A stretch of DNA of 64,000 nt from Pelecanus crispus (lineage: Eukaryota; Chordata; Aves; Pelecaniformes; Pelecanidae), in the NCBI RefSeq assembly GCF_030463565.1, contig NC_134646.1, positions 14,536,001 to 14,600,000 of the forward strand, read 5' to 3'. The position numbers and the translations under genes are program-made. Under the pieces are notes generated by a model, which had not been told where the DNA came from, did not search any database, and saw only the letters and a list, made by a program, of their open reading frames with translations. This document shows, in pieces, positions 11,501 to 25,600 of the stretch; position 1 is the first letter of the stretch, and each line of letters starts with the position of its first letter.

Positions 11501-13876
11501 ACAGGTCTTAAAGCAAATCATTATATTATTACATAATTAGCTTATTACTGTTATGCCAAACTGAGTAAGAGAGAAATAAAAATAACTCATCTGGCATACT
11601 CAGGTTTGCAAAAGGTTATCGGTTGTGACAATGTCCCCCTGAATGCAGGAACACTTAAAAAATTTGTTAAAATGTTAAAAAACATTTCAACAAACAAGCA
11701 CAATAATGTTTTTGTTTCTTATTTGTACTAGCTCTTAAGAACTTGAACATGCACTTTCCAGTGCCTGTAAAATGTTCCATCTTTCCAGCAATGGCACGAA
11801 AAGAAGATGTATAGAACAAATCCAGAGATCCATATTGCGTGTATCTGTTGAAAATGTGCACCCAAGTCATCGTTTTGTGAATATCAGTGTTACTCTATCC
11901 TATGATCAGTACCAGAAAGAACAAAACAGAACAACTGATGCACCTCTGTAATTTTTTTTTTTTTTTTGGTCACAGGTCAATATTGACCATAAAAAAAAAG
12001 TCATTTTTCAATGGGTTAAATGTCATTCAGTGCAAGAGATTGTTCATCTTTGGAAACAGACTTTGAGCTGGCCTGTCATCTCAGAGAGGGGAAAGGAGTT
12101 CTTTTGTAATCAAACTGTATTTTTAGAGCATAGAGCAGGCAGTGGAAGGGAGACTCCTGAACCTGTTTTGACACTTCCTGGCAAAAGAAACAAATACAAT
12201 AGACATGAGAAGGAATAATTAAGTTCAAACTGGATTTTCTAAACTGCTCAACATTGGTCCAACATACGTTTTGACACACAGACCTTACTACACAGTCAGT
12301 AGCAACAGTCATAGTATTGTACTATATTTCTGTAGGCAAATAATTTTGCTGTAACAATATACACTAAGTATTTTAACTGGCAATAAAACAATACGTATTT
12401 ACAATATATGTGTGTGAAATTTTTTAATTTCTTTATGTAAAAGAAGAACAGCTCTCTAGTAATGAATAACAAATGGCAAATCCTTGTTCCTGAGGTAGAT
12501 GCCTATTGCAGTGGCTTCACAAAGGGGAAGCTGTAATTCAAGCACATTTGTACTTGCTATTCCTATTGAAATTTTTATTGAAATATGAGACCCAGGCATA
12601 AAATGACCCCAAGATAACATAAGAGTTAAATGTTACTCAAGTCTCTCAAGTAGTGTTGGAACTATAGGTGAAATTAATGTGCCACTCAAGAAGCAATGGA
12701 TTATATTATTTCACCTGATGAATGTGTAATTTTTTTTCATCCATAAGCTACCTAGGCAAAGTGTAGGATCCTGAGATTCTTGAAGATAATTCAGAACAGC
12801 ACATTCTTCTGCTGTAACACAATTGACAGGAAAGGAATTTTGATTTCTGTAATGATTGCAGAAGACCTTGTCTGCCTCTTTGGATTGTGAAATCTTAAGT
12901 GTTAACAGAAAAGAGGTATCATGTCATCTATAACCTTGCATGGCAGGTCAGATGATTTTTGAGCATCCTAAAGAGAGAAAAAGTTCTAAACCTTTAAGCA
13001 GGATACCATGTTATTGCAGCACATATGAATTTTGAAAGCCAGGAAGTGTTCTGCAGACAGTGAGTGGCTAGGCCTTCCAGGGCAGAGTCTTTCCTCACAT
13101 GAAATCACATGGGTTATGGCTTTCCCTGACTGCCATGAACAACAGAAAAATTAACACTATGCAAAAGGTTGTTTGTCCCTACAGCTGTGGGAACAAGAGA
13201 ATCAACTGTCATTATTCTCCTCCATTTAGTCAGCCTGAATGACTCCCATCTATCTCCTTTGAAAATTATCCACCTACATTTGGGGAGCTGTGTGTATATA
13301 CAGGACTCCTCATAAAGGCAGTACAACAGTGAGAAAATGGCTTTAAGTTTCATGAAGCGGTCATGGGCATTTATTTTATTAGAGTTAGTTTTCAAGACCT
13401 GTACTCTTTAGTTCCATCAGCTAATTTGTTTTAGCAACAGATGCTAGAAATGGTAACAGCCAGAAAAATTGAACACGTCCTGGGAAAATTGGAAATTTCC
13501 TATAGAAGGACATAGGAGTAGTAGTCTCAGTGATAGGTCCAGTTGTCAAACTGTTTCCTGGGAAAAGGACTGTGAGATGCCAGGCGTGATGCCAGCATGC
13601 CAGAGAAGTTAGAAGCAACAGCAGGTATCTCACTGTTTAGGAAAACATTGTAGCTGAAAGACTGCACTGAAGTGACTGACCCAGACAGAAATAACTCGCA
13701 GCAGAACACAATTGACAGCACCATTTTCCACCCCTAAGTCCTTCATGTCTCACGGTGCAGCTCTCCATGTGTTCCTTCCTCTCCTTACATCACCTAGTGC
13801 TCTTCAGGAACAGGAGCCGCCACACATTTATTCAGAACCATAAGTCTTGCTTCCCTGTGTAATGAGTCTGCCACCC

Positions 13877-13898
13877 TTTTTTTTTTTTTTTTTTTTTT
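13877..13898. repeat. Poly(T) run, 22 bases
   Basis: Homopolymer of T with no recognisable retrotransposon body on either side. Confidence 0.9.
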
Positions 13899-16800
13899 AA
13901 AAGTAGACAAGTCACTGTACCCAAAAGATTGCCAGGTCTCAGCATTGTTCTCTTGTATTTCTAAAACCTCACTACATGCAACTGCAACTTTTGTGAACTA
14001 AGGACTTATTTTCAGCACCCAACCAAGTAAAAGGAGTAGCTATCAAAACATTGTCTTGTTTGGAGCAGCCAGCATCCTTCCCTCACATCAACTCTCAACA
14101 AGATTTCATGGGGAAGCATTCCAAGAAAGTTCTCTGAGCTACAAGCTAGCTTTCACATGAACTAACATTTTATTACATAGAAAAGATTGTTTGGGGAACA
14201 TATAAGAAAGATCCCCGGTAACAGAACATGGTAATGACTCAGCTATGACTTAATTTTTTTATCTGTGAAGCATAACACCGAGACAGAATTATGTATCTTT
14301 TTAACCATATAATTTGCAATAAAGCTTTATTCCAGGGATTGAACATCAGAAGAAGAAAAGGTCCAGTTATTGCCCGTAGAATTTCCAGAGAGTAGAAGAT
14401 TCTGTGGTCACTTGTTTGCCAGATTCTGTCTGTAGTCTTAACTCTAATGAACAAACTGATTTACTTGTACATGAACTGGGAGAAAATGATGAACTTGTTA
14501 CTCCAGCCAATGGCATCTTTTAGTAAATAACACTTAAAGACCCAAATGTTGTTACCAAGTAAGGAAGGAGAATCAAGTCAAACTTGACTAGTAAGTTGTT
14601 ACTGTCAGTGCAACACAGGGCTGGTGAAACCCCATAAATCAGTAAACAGGGCTTGGTTAATAATTTAAGCCCAGTCAGCTGCTCTGCTGGTATTTGAGAC
14701 AGTGGTGTATTTACTGAGTCCTGCAGGCCTTATGTTTCAGTTTAGCTTATGAGAATCATCACCTGTAAGGGTGGACACACAATACTCATGCAAGGTTACA
14801 GTACCAAGGCTGCTCATTTGAGAAGCACTGAAACAGTGAAGAAAAAGGCCGACTTTGACCTTATAATTAGATTTATGCAGACAGGCTTTGGCTGCAGTAT
14901 GCTGCCATATGAAAGCAGTGCTTTGAAAAACCTTGTTACAGTTTACTGTTTACCTCTTTCATCCATCTTTTCACCCTTCCTCCCGCTTCCTCTCAAATGA
15001 ACAGTTTGATAACTGTTTTAATAAACACCTGCTTGAGACAGATGACCTGTACTTTCCATTAGAAGTTAATTTGTTCAGCACAAGCAGACTACCTGTTTCT
15101 TGTACATTCTTGCTGTACAACATGTCTAAGCCATGACTTTTCTTACCCATCCACACAGATGAAACTCTGATTCTCATCTTGATTACCACAACATCCTTCT
15201 CTTTGGCCTTGACAGATGCAATCTTGTCTGTCTTATTTCATTCAAAATACTACTGCAAAGATGATTTCTCTTAGCTCATTCTTTTGACCGGGCCATCTCT
15301 CTCCTTGTAGTTTTCCAATAGCAGCTGCTTCTCTACTACAAACTCAATTCGCTCATTTTGATTCCTAAGGCTTCCCAGTTCTCTTCCTCCCTCATCTTCT
15401 TGTGCCTCACTGAGATGCTCCGTTCTGATCACACTGTGATGCAAGCTCGCGTGCCTAATTGTTACATTCCCGAGCTTTCTGCCATGTTTCCCCTGGTGAT
15501 TAGGAGATCCCTAATGATAGTTGCAACATATTGACAATATTGCCCTATTATCTTTCTCCACGATTCCCTTCAGGACCCTCTTTCCCTTGATGCCCTAAAG
15601 AAAAGCTTTGACAATAGTCTGACTGTCGGTGTGCTGAAAATAGTGCCTGGCATATTGCCAACAGTATCCCACCTTTTCCTCACGTTTCCTCCTCTTTTTA
15701 GTTTGTCTTCACTGCAACTTCTTTGGAGCAGTGATCTTTTTGTCCTGTATTTGCACGGCATCAAACACAGTGAAAGCCCCAGCTGTGGCTAAGGATCAGG
15801 TACAAAACATAAACAACAATGAAACTAAAGAGGTTCACAGTTTCTTTGAGAATATACTGCAGGGCAGAGCCTGAGGAGCTGCCAGTAAGCTTGACTCATA
15901 TTTGTAAGGAGGACCACATGTATGCAAATTATGCTGGCACACTTCCCCATTTCTAAAGGACATCATAATATTTCTAGGTAGCATTTCTGGCAAAATGCTA
16001 TTTAAAAATATATTTTGGCAGAAACCAAAAATATTTTAGAGTTAAAAAATTAGGAAAAAGCATTTTGTCAGGGCTGTTGGCACAGTTGTAAGCAAGAACC
16101 TCACAAATTACTGCACTCTAGATTAAATCCAGAGATAAGTTTTACTATGAAGGCAACTATGGTACAGGGAAACTCAGCATTACAAACACTTTTTTCCTCC
16201 CCTGTGTCTCATGAGTTTAAGTATTTGAGGGAAGTATCTCACCTGTCCATTTGCAGAGCTCTTCTTTATTCTTTGTTCCACATGAATTAATTTAATACAC
16301 CCAGTTACGCAACCCAGTCCAGCTCTCCCCAAAAGCACATTTCCTATCATTTTACCCAGCCTGGTTCTCAGAGTTTCTGGTGATTGATCAGGTTTGCACA
16401 CTTGTTATAACCTGACTACAGTTGTTCTGTAGTCAAAACAGCCTGATCTGGATTAAATTTTACCCCTTTAAATTTCATCCCTTTACTTCTAGCATACCAC
16501 TCCATATAACTCTCCTTCATCCTTGCTACGTTCCTAGTCCAAATATCCAGAAGCATGTGGCTTTGCTAAGGTAAAGCCATAAAATTCCTCCAGTCTCTCC
16601 TCATACATAATATTTCTTCTGAGGGTGTGTTTCATAATGGATCTAGTACTGACTAGGACATGGGAAACTCAGGCTAAGTTCCCAGTTCTGCTGCCAGACT
16701 TCAACTTAAGGAGGCATTCTCTATATCCCTTTCTCTTAAAAGGGGGATCACAGTATCAGCTTGTTTTGTAAAGCACCTCGTACAAAATGATGAAATCTGA

Positions 16801-18228
16801 ATAAAACCGGTAGAGTCCAAGGTATGGGAGGTCATCAGTGATATCATACAGCTTCTCTTTTTTGTGATTTTTAACTATCTAGTTTGGGCACATTTAGAAA
16901 AATATCAAAATAAAAGATATAGATAAAACGTCCAAACTTGTTTTTAAACATTCATACTGAATTTGCTTCTCATTATTATTTCCACAACTCCATCGAGAAG
17001 CCCACTCTGGAAAGAGCTCTATTGTACAAAGAGAATGAATGATATTCTCTTGACTATTGATGCTCAAAAGCAAGCATGCTGAATGACTACACCTTCTTGC
17101 ATGTTTCCAATGTTCTTTACAGTTTATGCAATTTTCTAATATTGCTAGTGCACTGTATTAATCAGTTTTATCTTTTGCTACAGGAAGAAACCAGCCAGCT
17201 ACTAAACATATCCCTTCGTCCATGACTTCACTTCTTATCTGCTAAGGTGTATTAGTTGAGGAATCAATTAAAAACCAACTGAAACATTTCTCAGTAAGCT
17301 TTGGAAGACCTACAAATCAAATGTCTCCCATAACAGGAATTGTTCCAAAGTTCTGTAAATCCACATGAGTTCTTTTCACATCCCTTGCTAAGTTCAGCAT
17401 TCTTCTTCTCTTATATGAAATGTTGTGTGGCCTTCTGTGACACATCATGACTGTTCTCCCTACCCCTCACTAGTCTTCCCTTGCCATTGCCTATTCTCAT
17501 GCGACAGAGAACAAGCAGAAGTATCCAGTATTCTTCAGCATGCCTTTCTCTTACTGAGCTACTGTGCCGAGCTGGAAAGGGCGGCTCTCTACCATAACCA
17601 GACACGTTACTGAGCTCTGTTCTAAGCACACTCTTACCAGATAGAATATGAACTTTATCATACTACTGCTTTTCCAGAAAAGGAAGAAAACTGTAAAAAG
17701 TACCCTTTTAATTATACTGTCCAAAATGACTCAAGACTCCAAATATCACTAAAATTATTTCTAAAAGATAACTCCTATTGCCACATGACATGTAACAACT
17801 AGCTAGTGAATCTCCATACAGTATACCTGTCAGCATATAGGGAAGAAACTGCATGCCCTCCTAAAAGAGGTCACAGGAAAACTGTGTTAAACTCATGGCA
17901 TTTAAGAGTTTTACACATTATTTATCCCCATATTTAACAAATGGTGATACGCCTGAGCTACCGGAAAATAACTGCAAGATCGCCTCAAGCCTGCAGCGCA
18001 ATGCAGCCCTGTATGTAGTGATCCAGTGGGACCAAACAGCGATGACCTATGTGCAACTGTAACAGTCTTACAATAAGTATGGATATAAAGACAAGGAGTT
18101 GTTGGACGTTGAATGTTTTGCCTCAGTATACACGCTGAGACAGAAAGAGGGAGAGAGCGAGCGTGTACATCTCTACAAAATTACCTCTTGTGAGTAATCC
18201 ATGCTCTTGATGTGACTCAGCGACAGTA

Positions 18229-18233
18229 GTGCA
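18229..18233. repeat. Target-site duplication, left copy (GTGCA)
   Basis: Five bases directly before the LTR boundary; identical to 18571-18575. Confidence 0.85.
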
Positions 18234-18570
18234 TGTCGTGGTTTAGCCAACCGCTACCCAGCCCGTCCCTGAGCAGCGATCGCTGCCCCCCGGCCAACTC
18301 CCCGCAGCTTATACACAGCATGATGCCGTATGGTATGGAATACTCCTGTGGTCAGTTTGGGGCAGCTGTCCTGGCTGTGCCCCCTCCCAGTTTCTTGTGC
18401 ACCTGGCAGAGCATGGGAAGCTGAAAAGTCCTTGACTAGCATAAGCAGTACTCAGCAACAACTAAAAACATCAGTGTGTTATCAACATTCTTCTCCTACT
18501 AAATCCAAAACGCAGCACTATGCCAGCTACTAGGAAGAAAATTAACTCTATCCCAGCGGAAACCAGGACA
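18234..18570 (-). mobile_element. Solo LTR of an avian endogenous retrovirus, internally deleted
   Basis: Read on the minus strand, it starts TGTCCTGGTTTCCGCTGGG and ends GGTTTAGCC...CACGACA reversed, that is TG...CA boundaries. The known avian LTR family with this start carries a TATA box about 300 bases in. Here a TATA-like GTATAAGC lies at about 18307-18315 (minus). The copy is about 337 bases long. The stretch that normally lies between the TATA region and the 3' end, with the R region and poly(A) signal, seems to be missing. Five bases, GTGCA, occur on each side (18229-18233 and 18571-18575), which is a perfect target-site duplication. No internal viral genes are present. It arose by insertion followed by LTR-LTR recombination, then a deletion. 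The family assignment is from memory. Confidence 0.88.
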
Positions 18571-18575
18571 GTGCA
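18571..18575. repeat. Target-site duplication, right copy (GTGCA)
   Basis: Five bases directly after the LTR boundary; identical to 18229-18233. A 5-bp duplication is made by several retroviral integrase groups. Confidence 0.85.
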
Positions 18576-20565
18576 CTTCAGCAAGTAAATGATCATGGCT
18601 TTACACAGAAACTTGGCTTTGTGAGTCCTACCATCATTAGAGTAACACCTTCTTAGTTGCTACGCTTATTGCTTAGCCACCAGAAAAGCTGGAATTCCTA
18701 TTATTTATTCATCTATCCCAAGGCCTAACTTTTCAAATCTGTGTGCACAGATAACAATTGCATTGCTTACTTGAGCCTCATCACACAAAACTGATTTAAA
18801 TTAGGGATGTGTGCTGTGGATATTAGATTCACAGCATAAAAGTGCTAAAATTAGGGGTGAACAACAACAAAAAGCAGAACTAGAAATGCTGAGGTTTGAC
18901 TTCCTTGGTCTGCGTGTATAAGAATTCATTGCCGAGTTTTATTACTCTGGCACTCCTAGAATCGAGCAAACATTCCCTCCAAAACCAGGAGCCTTTACGG
19001 ATTTCTTTAGTTCCACTTTCTATTCTACTCAGAAATATGTTCTGTTAAAAAAAAAAAAAAAAAGCACTTAGAAAAACTTTACATAAATATTAGGTATATT
19101 TAGCAGAATGAAATGCAATTAAATACTCTTGGACTTTCCAAACTAGTCTGTAGTACCTGATGCTAGATGCACTCCTAGTGTGCCACAATTACATTGCAGA
19201 ATGTGTTAGCTGAACTCACCTTTGTGAACTGCTCTGAGCATATGAAAATACACATTGCCTCATCCATAATTTAAAATCAATGACACTATATCAGGGCAAT
19301 GATTTAGTAAAATGTATTTCTCCATTAGCTGCTGGTAATTGGAAGCTGACCATGCTCTCTGCTGACCTAAGCAACAACTGTCACTGCAACTTCAATTAAA
19401 AAAAAAGTTGAAAATCTCTCAGACTTCTTTTTCAAACAAACCGAAAGAAACGCTTCCCTTTAAAAAAAAAAGAAAACACTGCCCTCCTTTGGATTAGACA
19501 CCAATGCTCTTCAGGTTAGAATATAGCAGGAAAAATCTCCTCTAGGGGAGTGAAGTCTGGTATCACGTCCTTTAGTTGGTTCCTGTGTAAGGTCCATCTT
19601 GGAAAAGACCTTGCAAACCACCAGCCACATTTGGTTCTAAAATACCAGAATACAACTGTACTGTAGTTTAAAGCAAAAGGTGAGAGAGCTTGCTGGTTTG
19701 CTTTTGTAAGAGACTGAGAACCATTTTAATATTTTTTACAAAGTTGTAGACATACGTGAAGAGAAAAGTAAGTGGCATAGCAAACCGGAATTTTTGCCTG
19801 CTATTGCCAGATGTAAATAAATACAGTTTATGTAAGGTCGTTAAAAATCAGGTGCAAGATGGAAGCTAGATAAACCATAATTAACCAAATTAGAAATCAG
19901 AGCGACTATCCGTGATCAAAATTTAGCAAAAAAAAGATTATGGTTTAAAATCTTATCTAAAAGATACCACCCTCAAAAACCACACATCTCATGCCATGTT
20001 GTGGTGGACCTGGAGATGGGAATATTTATTAAATTTAACACTTTATGCAGTAGTCCCTGGAACCAGCCTCAATCTGAATGACAATGGGCACACTTCTAGA
20101 CACTTATTTAGGGACATCACAAAATGGCTTGGCAATGTGTTCCCTCCTTTCAGTAGAGAGGATAATTTGCATACAAAGCAACAGATTTTAGGAAACATGT
20201 AGATAGCACTCTCAGCTAATCAAACAAAATAGCTGTAGAGATCTGGTTGCCATACACAAGCAAAGTATACAACACACAGAGCATGAATAATTAGCACTAA
20301 TGAATGTCAAACTCATCACTGAAGACTGGCTGTTGATTCAGAACACTGCTGGAGTGTGCAACTACCACTCCACTGGGAACTAATACAAGGAAAGGGACTG
20401 AAGCCTATTGGGAAAGTCAACAATAAATGGGACCTTCTGTGAAAAGAGTATTAAGAAAAAACATGTTTCTTTTTCCCTTTGTAAGGCATATACACCCTGT
20501 GACAGTTTGATCTGACTAATGAGAAAAAATGTACTGTTAAGAGTCACATTCTGAGAGGCTGCTTA

Positions 20566-20640
20566 GGTGTGTATGGGTTTTTTTGGTGTTTGGGTTTTTT
20601 GGGTTTTTTTTGTTTGGTTGTGGGTTGTTGTTTTTTTTTT
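20566..20640 (+). repeat. G/T-rich low-complexity tract
   Basis: A purely G/T stretch apart from a few bases, with repeated GGGTTTTTT-like units. It has the look of a decayed simple repeat or retroposon tail. Confidence 0.8.
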
Positions 20641-22617
20641 CCAAACCACAATTCTTCCTCAGAGTTTGTCAAAGGGAAAACTGAGTAGGCATCTTAGGAT
20701 CTGTCTCTTCATACACTAGCTGAATGTAGACAACTAATAAGCCTTTTTTACAAAGAATCCATGGAGCTTAGGGAAGCTGTTTATTTCTTGTACGTGCAGA
20801 CTCAGTCGTCACTTTCTGAAATTGTTCCGCTGGATGCCACCTCTGAAGTTACTGCGTTTTATTCCCAAAGGACAAAACTCATGATAATATAAAGCAATCC
20901 TTCATTTTCTGTTATGAAGGCATCATTTCATGTTAAGTTGTTTAGTATAATTTTCCTAAGAATAAGGCCAGATTTCCCACCCATCCCTCCCCCTCTGGAG
21001 TAGGTACTAGACTCTTGCCTTATGTTTATGACCAAAGAGTAGGGAGCTGTGAACCTCAGCACAGAGGTGAGCTACTGCCCATCAAATAAGAACAGTTTGC
21101 TGCTGTGGCAGGCAGCCTACTGTACTGGGCCTGCCAGAACTCAGCGGAAGTCAGGACTTGCACTAAGTGACTTATGACAGAAACAGGGTCAAGTAAAGGG
21201 GGCTGAGAAGGCAAGAAAAGGTAAAGGTACACAGAAAGAGGGATGGAGCAGGAGCAGGGTTGGGGAGGAAGCGTGAAGCTGGGATACCGAGGAGAAGAGT
21301 GTGCAGTAGAATGAGGCAAGGAGGGGGAAAAAATCAGATGTCACAGCTTTGCTTTAGTCCACAGAAGTAGTCTTCCCTAAGACACATAAAACCCAGAGTG
21401 TTCAGGGCTGCCTTGTATTTGGGTAGGTACAAAGCTGTTCTGTGATTAATACTTCAAAACTGCATTAAAGATCAGATTCCCCTCAGTAGCCACTGCCAAG
21501 CCAGTAGCCAAAACTGCATCTCCTCAAGTGAAACAGAGGAGACCCGACACCACGGGAAACTCACAGATGCGTTACTGCCGTTGTCCCTGGCTTTTCACTA
21601 CTACAAAAGAACAGCTTTCAGGTCCATCCCACATTATACAGAAACTTCAACTGGGGCACAGACGGATGAAGACTTCTTCCTGCCTCTTCACCTGGTCCAT
21701 TTTTTGGCCCATGCCAGATAATTCCATCACTAGACTTGGAATATCTGAGAGCAACTTTTCTGTTTCTTGGCTTTTGGTGACTTTTTTTTGATAACAGACA
21801 TTCACATACTATATGGACTGTTACTGTTGCATGGGCCTTGCAGCTGGTTCTGACTAAATGAGGTATCATTACAACTCTTGCAGGTTTATCCTGGACTGTG
21901 TTAATATAATCAACTATTTCTTCCAGTCTCAGCTCTTGAACTGATATACTTTCACAACATCTTAGCTTTGATGCTCTGTTAAAAAAAAAAATTTGCTTGG
22001 GCCTGAAGAGATGTTAGAAGCATTAATGCTCATGGCTAAAGAATGCAAGGGCTAATAAAACAATCCTAATATTTATTGTTTTTTTGAGGCTGAACAATTT
22101 ACAGAGTAGCATTTTTGAATCTTTGGGTTTGGCATTACTGTCACAGCTTCATTCTTTCCTTCTTAAATAGTTTACTTGGCTTGGAAATCGAGTTTGTTCA
22201 CTACACACTTACCGTTTTCTCTTTTCCCTTTCTACTTTCAGCTTTCCCAAATCAAAACTGGAAACCTTCACTCCAGTGTGATGCGATTCCCACCCAGGAA
22301 AGTTGGCAAGGGAAGCCCCTCAAACACAAATGTAAGAGATAATACCTTGTAACAACCATTTCCACGGTCTCAAAAAAAAAAAAAACTTTTAAATTCCTAA
22401 ATAAAAAACTCCACCTTGATAAAACATTTTTATAAAGGGAGATATGGGAACAAAGTAAGTCCTCCACCATTTAAGTATTGTGACTCAAGGAATTAGATTT
22501 AAAGTAAGAGAATTTTTCCTTAATACATTCAGATACTTCTCATTTATGTTCAGCTTCTGCCAGGGTTCACCAGTATCATTTTTCTAAACTTTCATTCCTT
22601 ATCACAAGTCTTGCATT

Positions 22618-22618
<1 letters not shown>

Positions 22619-22648
<30 letters not shown>

Positions 22649-22650
22649 AA
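22619..22650 (+). repeat. Poly(A) run, 23 A then G and 8 A
   Basis: Long homopolymer. A T run follows at about 22670-22680. No retroposed gene body is recognisable 5' of it. Confidence 0.9.
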
Positions 22651-25600
22651 GATTCTCACATAATTTCACTTTTTTTTTTTAAGGAAACAGCAACTATTGA
22701 AAGACTGATAATAAAACTAAGATCTGGGCACAATTCTATTAAGGTCACTGGGAAATAGCCCATTTTATAGGGGCAAAAATGTGCCCAAAGATCCCTTCCT
22801 CCTCCAGAAACTGTTTTTTCATACACGAGGTCTCTCTCAACTGAGATTTCTCTGCTATTGTATTATTATAAGCATTATTGATCATCAAGTCCATTAAAAG
22901 CATTAGTCACCTTAAATAATTCATCTCTCCAGACTAGCTTTGGCCACAGATGCCATCCACAATAACCTTCCAGAAGACTCATACTAAAGAAAAGCCAGCA
23001 TAGCTGCAGCTTAAATAGACAACGTCCAAGCATAAACAAGGCAAAAATGATTGAGCAAACATGTCACATGATTACATTCCACTGGGGATTTCTGTGAGTA
23101 GCAGATAATAATCTCAAAGTTCTAGAAAGCAGGTGTGTGACAGGAAATGCGAGATCTTCAAGTGGGACATCTGTATGCAAATGTCAGTAATATTTGTTAA
23201 AGTATGGGACTTTGAAAAAGTATATATACATGTATAGACTTTGTCCTCATTGTCAGCCTTTTAGTATCTGACTGCTGACTGACAGACACCTTATTCTGCA
23301 GAGTGCTCCGCTGGCAGCTCAGCAGGCGAGGTGCAGCAGCCGGTTTATGCGCTTTGGCCCGTGTTTCAGATACGTGACAGACCATGAGGCAGGCAGCAGC
23401 AGAGAAAACCGACTAACGCCAAATTTGTTTTAGCTAATAAATCGCTGGGGTTTTGGAATTCTGCCTGGTACTCTGGACCCAGTCCTCTTCCCCAGTTGCA
23501 CATTACAGAGCTATGAACAAGCCAAAATACCCTGTGAAAGAAAAACTCCTTTGGTGCACAAAGTATGCAAGACCAGCGTATGCAGTTCTGCGTGACCCTC
23601 TTTCAAAGCCTGCAGCAACAGCAGGCATCCCAGTCGGAGTACTTGCAATGAAGCCGATCAAGCCCAAGGTAGGCAGAATTCAGGCCATGAAGAGAGCTCA
23701 CATTTGATTTTTCAAACAAGGCTTGACATGGCAAAATACTTTAAAATATCTCCCCTATGTTTTTCCCTGTTAAGTGCTAAGATTCAGAGAGAAGATACAG
23801 AAGAGCCGGAGGGCTGACACCCAGTTGGACTGCATACCAGTATCCGCCTTGCCGCTGCAGCACAGGGCTCATGAAAGCCAACTTACCCTGCTCCTGAAGC
23901 TAGCAGTAATTCTGAAGCCAGCATGGAAATCTGTGTTGCTAGAGCCAGGCTGCGTAAGTACTCAAACTAGCTATCTCAGCACCTGAACTGTTGTGCACGA
24001 AGTGTCTAGGGCTGCACTGAAAGCCACCCGGTTTTGCAATCCTCTTGCAAAGTAAAATCTGTTAGTATCGTATGAATGTAATTGTTGGTTAATCAACAAA
24101 CTTTGATTGGATTAAATCTCCCCCATCCATTTAACAATGATGATTTTAATGACTACACATTTAAAGAAGTGTTTTGCATTTCACTGCCCTGTGGAACAGA
24201 AGAAACACACAGGTTAGCTGGTTATAGACCTGGAGGGCTCTAGGAAGGACCAAGAAGAAGGAAAAGTTCCTATGTTCTGACTGGTCACGCTCACTTTAGA
24301 AGGATGCTAGTGGTCAGACACGTTAGAGAACACTGTCAAAAGCATAAGGAACACATGCCCTGGGACAGGCTATGCACTGCCAAACTCTCTGCATCTCTGC
24401 ATTACAAAGAGGTGGAAGAAACATTTAGTATGACTATAGCGTGATGAAAGAAAAAAAACTGGCGTCTTGTCAGTTTCTGCACTGGTGCTCTCCAGTGAGC
24501 TAAGCAATAATTTCCTATTATCTTTAATGAACACAATGAAAAATTATTAGAGACGTAGAAATTACTTGAGCCAATGCTGTTCCTGAATTACTGCCATCTC
24601 TAGAATTATAGATCAATGGAGTGAAGCAGAACGAGCTTTCATTCAAAGGGAAAAGCAGATTGATCATTCCAAAGTCCAGTGAAGAGCCCTGTTCTGCTGC
24701 ACGCTGCACATGCCGAGTCACCTAGTTAAGAATTATGAGAAGATGTATTGGATGAAAGAGAAAGGAATGGGAAATCAAAGAGGACACACTAGAAAAATAT
24801 AGATAGGCTCACCCATTGCCCAGTCACTGTCTGGTTTTACAGGAATCATAATAGAATTAAACTTTAAGGAGTATTTGAAGTAGTCTGAAGCAGCAGTTTT
24901 GGGGTTTTTTTTTAATTTAGCGGGCAAATGTTCTCCAAGTCTAGACAGACGCATGACAGGAAATCTGAGAGTAGAATGGACAAGTGTGAAGGAAAGTGGG
25001 TCTATTTTAAGACATACATACCAGATGTTATGAACAAGTCACTCATTTTCAGACAGTAGGTCCAAATTTTTAAAAAAATTACTCATGCAGAAAAGAACAA
25101 CATGTATGCATTTATCAAAATTAAATGTAATAAGTGAGCGGACGTGAATGCAAGTGGGCAGTTGTTGTGGATGGTTTTCAGGTGGCCAATTTTGGATGCA
25201 GCTTCACAAGCAGCATTTGGAAATAACGATGCTCAATTGCAAAACATGCCTGAGAAGTGTAGCTCAAAATTTGCAAGACTATCTCAGCCACAACATGGCT
25301 TGTGTCTTAAACTGGTAAGTGGTGAGTGAGGAGGGAAGAGAACATACACCTAGGAGACTTACTGACAAGTATAAATATACCTCAGTTTACAGGTTAAATC
25401 TGCAAATGACACATTTAATACACTTCTGTCACCACCTTAGTAAACTGTTGTTCTGCGAGTAGGTTACTGTCATACAGTGTCAGTCAGATGAGCTTTGAAC
25501 ATCCTGTGAATTTACTAGTACGATTACTGCTTTATTAGCATGCACTAAGCACGTGCCACAGTTCCTTTCTGTCAAAGTTGATTAAAACAGAAATGCACTG

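Larger units (their letters stand above)
4591..18228. other. Intergenic, gene-free; low-complexity runs
   Basis: About 13.6 kb with no exon I can support. It contains a CR1 tip near 5564-5590, poly(T) or poly(A) runs (for example about 6439-6452, 9137-9151, 11951-11967 and 13877-13898) and scattered short open frames that look random. A GC-richer patch near 7430-7690 keeps a 105-codon frame open, but it has no recognisable domain. The AT-rich stretch 8040-8215 has a homeodomain-site-like texture (see findings). Confidence 0.5.

Noticed and set aside
23453-23707. 84-codon frame with a GT after MKPIKPK
   Set aside because: It could be an exon, but there is no clear acceptor and no known protein resembles it.
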